Made by a program: the position numbers and the translations under genes. The notes under the pieces were generated by a model. That model searched no databases, was not told the origin of the DNA, and saw nothing but the letters and a program-made list of their open reading frames with translations. Positions 60,754 through 64,000 of a stretch of DNA of 64,000 bases are shown here, piece after piece (position 1 is the first letter of the stretch; each line of letters opens with the position of its first letter). The stretch spans positions 1 to 64,000 of the forward strand of contig NZ_PUHY01000015.1 of assembly GCF_002967765.1 (NCBI RefSeq). Direction: 5' to 3'. The stretch is from Blastopirellula marina. Its GTDB lineage: Bacteria > Planctomycetota > Planctomycetia > Pirellulales > Pirellulaceae.

Positions 60754-62501
60754 TCCCACCACCAGCCGTGATGTTCGATGGTCTGCGGTACACGGCTTTC
60801 AACGCGATTGGCGGACATAAGTCCGTAGCTATCGACAACGATGTTCTCATCCTTCACAAACTTCGAGGCATCGAAGCTCACGCCGCCACTCACGCCGGCA
60901 ATGATGTGCTTACGATCGATGACTCGCATGTTCATGATCGACTCGACATCTTTCGGGGCAGGGGAGGTCTCAACCGTGTATCCACCCTTGGGAGAAAAGT
61001 GCGTGATGCTCCAATTCGCTTGATCGGCGAGACGCTCTTTCTCGATTAGCGAACAGACGATCGCTAGATCAAAGATGTTTTTCATCTCGGCATAGATCGG
61101 GTACTTTGTGGAAAGTGCATCATAGTGCTGCGTGAAATTCCGAGCGAACGTGGCGTTTAGCGTACTGGCGGTGTTGGTGTGGATTCGTCCACCTTGAGCG
61201 TCCAGCATTTCGTTCTCGCAAAGCACCTGAACTCCAGGTCCCTGCAACTCGAATGCATTCTTTTCCTGCGTCGCATTGATCGCTTGGTAGTTTTGCGTAA
61301 ACCACCACCGTAGAACGTCCATCGGTGGAGCGCTGCCACCTGGCGGAATGGTTACCATTTCCAAATAGCTGGGAACACCGGCCGTGCCATCTTCGAGACC
61401 CATGCCGATCCGCTTCATGTGGTAGTCGGCTTCCACGATGATTTGGCCCACGTGGGTATCGGGATCGATTCCGTGAACGTCGATATCTTGCTTGCCAACG
61501 GCATCGCGAAGTCCTTCCAGCCAAGCATCCCGTTGTCGTGGATGCAGGGGTTTGGCCGAAGTCGCGTTAAGATACTCTTGTGCGTTTTTCAGACCGTCTT
61601 GTCTTGGCACGATCGCACAACCAAAGCGTCCTTTATCCGTGATGGCGTTTCGTAGCAGGACGACAAAGTCATCAAGCTGCAGTACTGGATGTGTAGTAAC
61701 TTGATTGACGACACGGCCTTCAGGGTTTTGCTGCCAAGGACCCGCGGGACCTGCGATAACGATCTCGCCTTCTTCGGGATAAACGAGAACGTATTTGATC
61801 TCGTAGATCCCGGCCATGTTCAGCATCTCGTCGGTTGGCGGTTTCCCCAGTGCCCAACGAAGCTGTGCTTCTTTCTCGAGTCGAGTAAGCGAAACTTTTC
61901 TGAGCGAGGACGTCGCCGATACATCACGATTTAGCGATGCGATCTTCGAGGCATCGTGGACGCTCGATAAAAGCGAGTTGTTCGATAGCTTCGTGACGCG
62001 TTGCAGCGTTCCTTGCGAGTCGACATAAACACCGGTGGCAAAGGGAGCGATTGAGCCAGGACCGCCCAGGTCTTCCCAGCTATCAGGTTCAACCGTCGTG
62101 GTGATCAACTCAATCAGCGAATCGAAGTCGGGCTGCACACCACCCCCACGCGGGGATATCGGTTCCGACCGGGCCGCTGAAGCTTCGGTTAGCAGTTGCG
62201 AACGGGTGTTGTCGTCCTCGATGTAGGAAGCGGTTTCGACCGAGGAGCGTACGAGTCCGTACCGTAATTGAGCCCGTGCGATCGTTGCGTGGGCATCGTC
62301 ACGCTGCGCGTTGGTTTCGAGATGCTTGATCTCGTCGAACGCCCGTGTAAATTCGCCGTGGAGGCTGAATGAATTGATTTTTCCGATCGGATCTTGCTGC
62401 GGAGACGGATCTTCGCCCAGGGCGGTTGCTGGATGGATCGAGGTGAAAAGCAAAGCGAACACGACGTTCGCCACAATCCCTGCCCGGATAAGGGTGAGCA
62501 T
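60750..62501 (-). CDS. Exported DUF1598-like planctomycete protein with a secretin-shared block
   Basis: The start at 62501 (MLTLIRAGIVANVVFALLF) gives 583 aa with a signal peptide. Around residues 120-156 lies GGVQPDFDSLIELITTTVEP followed by DSWEDLGGPGSIAPFAT, which matches the secretin at residues 994-1030 in 35 of 37 positions. Downstream, HPVLQLDDFVVLLRNAI, GCAIVPRQDGLKNAQEYL and VEADYHMKRIGMGLEDG resemble DUF1598, a family known from planctomycetes (by memory). A short helical region precedes the block. It ends HHGWWWD. It is likely periplasmic and may interact with the same partner as the secretin insert. The end overlaps apbE. Confidence 0.8.
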   Translation of the reverse strand: MLTLIRAGIVANVVFALLFTSIHPATALGEDPSPQQDPIGKINSFSLHGEFTRAFDEIKHLETNAQRDDAHATIARAQLRYGLVRSSVETASYIEDDNTRSQLLTEASAARSEPISPRGGGVQPDFDSLIELITTTVEPDSWEDLGGPGSIAPFATGVYVDSQGTLQRVTKLSNNSLLSSVHDASKIASLNRDVSATSSLRKVSLTRLEKEAQLRWALGKPPTDEMLNMAGIYEIKYVLVYPEEGEIVIAGPAGPWQQNPEGRVVNQVTTHPVLQLDDFVVLLRNAITDKGRFGCAIVPRQDGLKNAQEYLNATSAKPLHPRQRDAWLEGLRDAVGKQDIDVHGIDPDTHVGQIIVEADYHMKRIGMGLEDGTAGVPSYLEMVTIPPGGSAPPMDVLRWWFTQNYQAINATQEKNAFELQGPGVQVLCENEMLDAQGGRIHTNTASTLNATFARNFTQHYDALSTKYPIYAEMKNIFDLAIVCSLIEKERLADQANWSITHFSPKGGYTVETSPAPKDVESIMNMRVIDRKHIIAGVSGGVSFDASKFVKDENIVVDSYGLMSANRVESRVPQTIEHHGWWWD

Positions 62502-62635
62502 GGGAGGGGTCTCCAAGTGATCGAGATCTCTAGTTCCGTGAGTAGACTATTAGGTTCTCTTCTTGCCGAGATAAGGTCAAGCAATTAGTGATCACTAGGG
62601 GAAAATCGCCCTAAAATTTCTCATTTCGGAGCGAT

Positions 62636-62684
62636 CAAGAAATAAAAACAGCCAGAGTCCGGTTAGGAAATTCTCTGGCTGTTT
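62636..62684 (-). terminator. Terminator of CCAPEP gene copy 2
   Basis: Stem AAACAGCCAGAG/CTCTGGCTGTTT (62646-62657 with 62673-62684) is followed by TTTT on the minus strand, 45 bp past the stop at 62729. Confidence 0.88.
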
Positions 62685-62728
62685 TCGGTATTTTACCGAA
62701 CTAGCGACCGAGGCCGCACCAGTTTCGA

Positions 62729-63208
62729 CTAGCCGCAGCAGGTCGGTTCTGGAGCACAGCAGGTCGGTTCTGGCATGCAGCACGAAGGCTTGCAGCAGCT
62801 ACGCAGCTTGTGCTTCAGGTGGTGGAACAAGCCACACTTCTTGGCACAAGGATCGCAGCACGATGGCTCTGGAGCACAGCAGGTTGGCTCAGGAGCACAG
62901 CAAGTCGGTTCCGGAGCGCAGCAAGTTGGCTCAGGAGCACAGCAGGTCGGTTCTGGTGCACAGCACGAAGGCTTGCAGCAGCTACGCAGCTTGTGCTTCA
63001 GGTGGTGGAACAAACCACACTTCTTGGCACAAGGATCGCAGCACGATGGCTCAGGAGCACAGCAGGTCGGCTCAGGAGCACAACAGGAAGGTTCAGGTGC
63101 ACAGCCACAGCCGTGCGAGAAGCCGAACATACCGGCTTCAGCGGTGGAGGCAGCGGCGAAGATCAGACCGACAACCAACATCGCAGGGAAAGCAAAACGG
63201 GCATTCAT
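62729..63208 (-). CDS. Exported Cys/Pro-rich CCAPEP-repeat protein (copy 2)
   Basis: The start at 63208 ([20 protein letters not shown]) gives a 159-aa protein with a signal peptide (cut after STAEAG). It has heptads [S/T]CCAPEP in blocks of three, five and two, separated by two nearly identical modules of [20 protein letters not shown] plus CCKPSCC. Total Cys is over 35. The terminal residues are TCCG. It shares the heptad and the Cys-Gly-x-Phe-x module idea with the gene at 52439, but its basic module is HHLKHK rather than FARLKARR. No enzyme motif is seen. A structural, disulfide-linked envelope role or metal binding is inferred. Confidence 0.88.
   Translation of the reverse strand: MNARFAFPAMLVVGLIFAAASTAEAGMFGFSHGCGCAPEPSCCAPEPTCCAPEPSCCDPCAKKCGLFHHLKHKLRSCCKPSCCAPEPTCCAPEPTCCAPEPTCCAPEPTCCAPEPSCCDPCAKKCGLFHHLKHKLRSCCKPSCCMPEPTCCAPEPTCCG
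62758..63059 (-). repeat. Recent 183-bp tandem duplication inside CCAPEP gene copy 2
   Basis: The segment 62758-62876 recurs at 62941-63059, an offset of 183 bp (61 codons). Over the 89 bases starting CACGAAGGCTTGCAG I see only one difference (G/A), so the duplication is recent. It contains the [16 protein letters not shown] module plus flanking heptads and keeps the frame. Confidence 0.85.
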
Positions 63209-63633
63209 CGAGAGGACTCCAACTTGACTTAACATTAACCACCAGAAAAAAAACAAACTCTCACCACGACCTCGATTACGATGCCCAGGGGAACAAATCC
63301 TGGATTTCGCGCTCTTGGTTGGGCGAGTGACTTTCCTTGGTAAGGAACTATCACTCGCTATCGACTACCCAAATCGGAACCCTCTAGCAAAATGCCTAAA
63401 TTGTCTAGTCGGAGTATCTTTCCAGTTCCGGTCGTATCGGATCGACCGGATCTGCTACCACTGCCGTCATACAGTGCGGCAAATACGGAGCGTTAGCCAC
63501 GTCGTGCGTACCATTCGAAACCCATTGTTAAGTAGGAATTTGCATGTCAGGGGGGATGATTCCCCCGTGACCGCTGGTTGAAAGAGTCAAATGAGCTAAG
63601 AGAAAGCTCAGCCTTTGTTTAGGGGCACGTTCG
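63209..63633. other. Divergent intergenic region, 425 bp
   Basis: It separates CCAPEP gene copy 2 (minus) from the HPt gene (plus). It contains a strong imperfect hairpin at 63323-63358 and a small GGGGGA/TCCCCC hairpin at 63551-63566. No gene is convincing. Confidence 0.5.
63323..63358. promoter_or_regulatory. Strong dyad / hairpin upstream of CCAPEP gene copy 2
   Basis: GCGAGTGA at 63323-63330 pairs with TCACTCGC at 63351-63358, and an inner TTCCTT (63333-63338) pairs with AAGGAA (63342-63347) around GGT. There is no T run, so it is not an ordinary terminator. It could be an operator or mRNA-leader structure about 115-150 nt upstream of the CCAPEP start. Confidence 0.5.
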
Positions 63634-63963
63634 ATGACGATTACTGATCGCCAAGCACTGATTTACTCTGACTTCGGAGACGACGAGGACTTGGCAGAAC
63701 TGGTTGAGATGTTTGTGGACGAGATTCCCGATCGCGTTCAATCCATGTTAGATGCAGCGGAAGCCTCGGACTGGGAACAGCTTGGCCGGATCGCCCACCA
63801 AATGAAGGGTGCCGCAGGAAGCTATGGATACGGCGAAGTGACGAACGTTGCTGCCGTTCTCGAGCATGCTTGCCGTAACAATGCCTCGGCGGAAACGATT
63901 CAGCGAGCCCTACAGGAATTGGTGACCATGTGCTTGCGGATGCGGGCTGGCACGCCTGACTAG
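63634..63963 (+). CDS. Histidine phosphotransfer (HPt) domain protein
   Basis: This 109-aa stand-alone HPt protein should relay phosphoryl groups between a hybrid histidine kinase and a response regulator. The signature is LGRIAHQMKGAAGSYGYGEV with the phospho-accepting His55, and the helices before (DLAELVEMFVDEIPDRVQSML) and after (VAAVLEHACRNNASAETIQ) form the four-helix bundle. Start ATG 63634 follows GGGGCACGTTCG. No kinase or regulator is present in the window, and the region to the right ends. Confidence 0.92.
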   Translation: MTITDRQALIYSDFGDDEDLAELVEMFVDEIPDRVQSMLDAAEASDWEQLGRIAHQMKGAAGSYGYGEVTNVAAVLEHACRNNASAETIQRALQELVTMCLRMRAGTPD

Positions 63964-64000
63964 GCGGATCGCTGCTATCGCGTCCCGTTGACCGGCCGTC

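Overview
The window looks like chromosomal DNA of a planctomycete, most likely family Pirellulaceae (Blastopirellula/Bremerella/Rhodopirellula-like). The grounds are a DUF1559 prepilin-like protein, a probable DUF1598-type exported protein, a PilM whose C-terminus is extended across the membrane, a stand-alone RNA polymerase alpha-CTD protein, Cys/Pro-repeat exported proteins, an HTTM protein with a partner, and many short lipoproteins of unknown function. All assignments come from reading the sequence; no database search was run. I see no insertion sequence, prophage, integrase, CRISPR array or rRNA. The only RNA gene found is tRNA-Leu(GAG).

Layout. 0-4 kb: small genes (SUFU-like protein, a short possibly truncated minus-strand gene, an 82-aa protein), tRNA-Leu, a GAF/PP2C-type (RsbU-like) protein lacking expected catalytic residues, and an unknown 166-aa protein. 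4-7.5 kb: pntAA-pntAB-pntB transhydrogenase operon (minus). 8-9 kb: rplM-rpsI. 9-14.7 kb: zinc-ribbon protein, then a minus-strand run of tolC-like lipoprotein, WYL regulator, tmk and holB. 15-19 kb: small protein, DUF892 ferritin-like protein, GH38-like protein. 19.2-30.4 kb: a type IV pilus/type II secretion-like cluster of a PilM-PilN-like fusion, two Gly-rich membrane proteins and a 1371-aa secretin with TPR-like repeats. 30.5-36.5 kb: DUF423, AI-2E transporter, zinc ribbon, cysteine-desulfurase-like protein lacking Cys at the usual position, DUF1559 pseudopilin-like protein, tadA. 36.5-43.8 kb: double-FHA protein, OYE-family oxidoreductase, PcrA/UvrD helicase, free alpha-CTD protein, PQQ-propeller protein. 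43.9-46.3 kb: three overlapping genes (membrane protein, arrestin-like protein, P-loop ATPase). 46.5-52.2 kb: Pro/Gln/Tyr-rich exported protein, polX, Tat-exported TIM-barrel protein, HTTM protein and partner. 52.4-64 kb: two CCAPEP-repeat exported proteins flanking lipoproteins, a membrane-inserted P-loop ATPase, a ClpP-like protein, a cytochrome c'-like protein beside apbE, a DUF1598-like protein sharing a 37-residue block with the secretin, and an HPt protein.

How they may work together. The 19-30 kb cluster is the most coherent system: PilM/N-like, PilO-like and a second membrane protein with a secretin could form an envelope-spanning machine, with the DUF1559 protein as a possible pseudopilin, although no PilB/PilT ATPase or PilC is present here. 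The remainder is mostly housekeeping (transhydrogenase, ribosome, replication, repair) mixed with envelope proteins. The best leads are the Gly-rich secretion cluster and the block it shares with the 60.7-62.5 kb protein, the CCAPEP-repeat proteins, the free alpha-CTD, and three enzyme homologues (cysteine desulfurase, PP2C, ClpP) with substitutions at catalytic positions.
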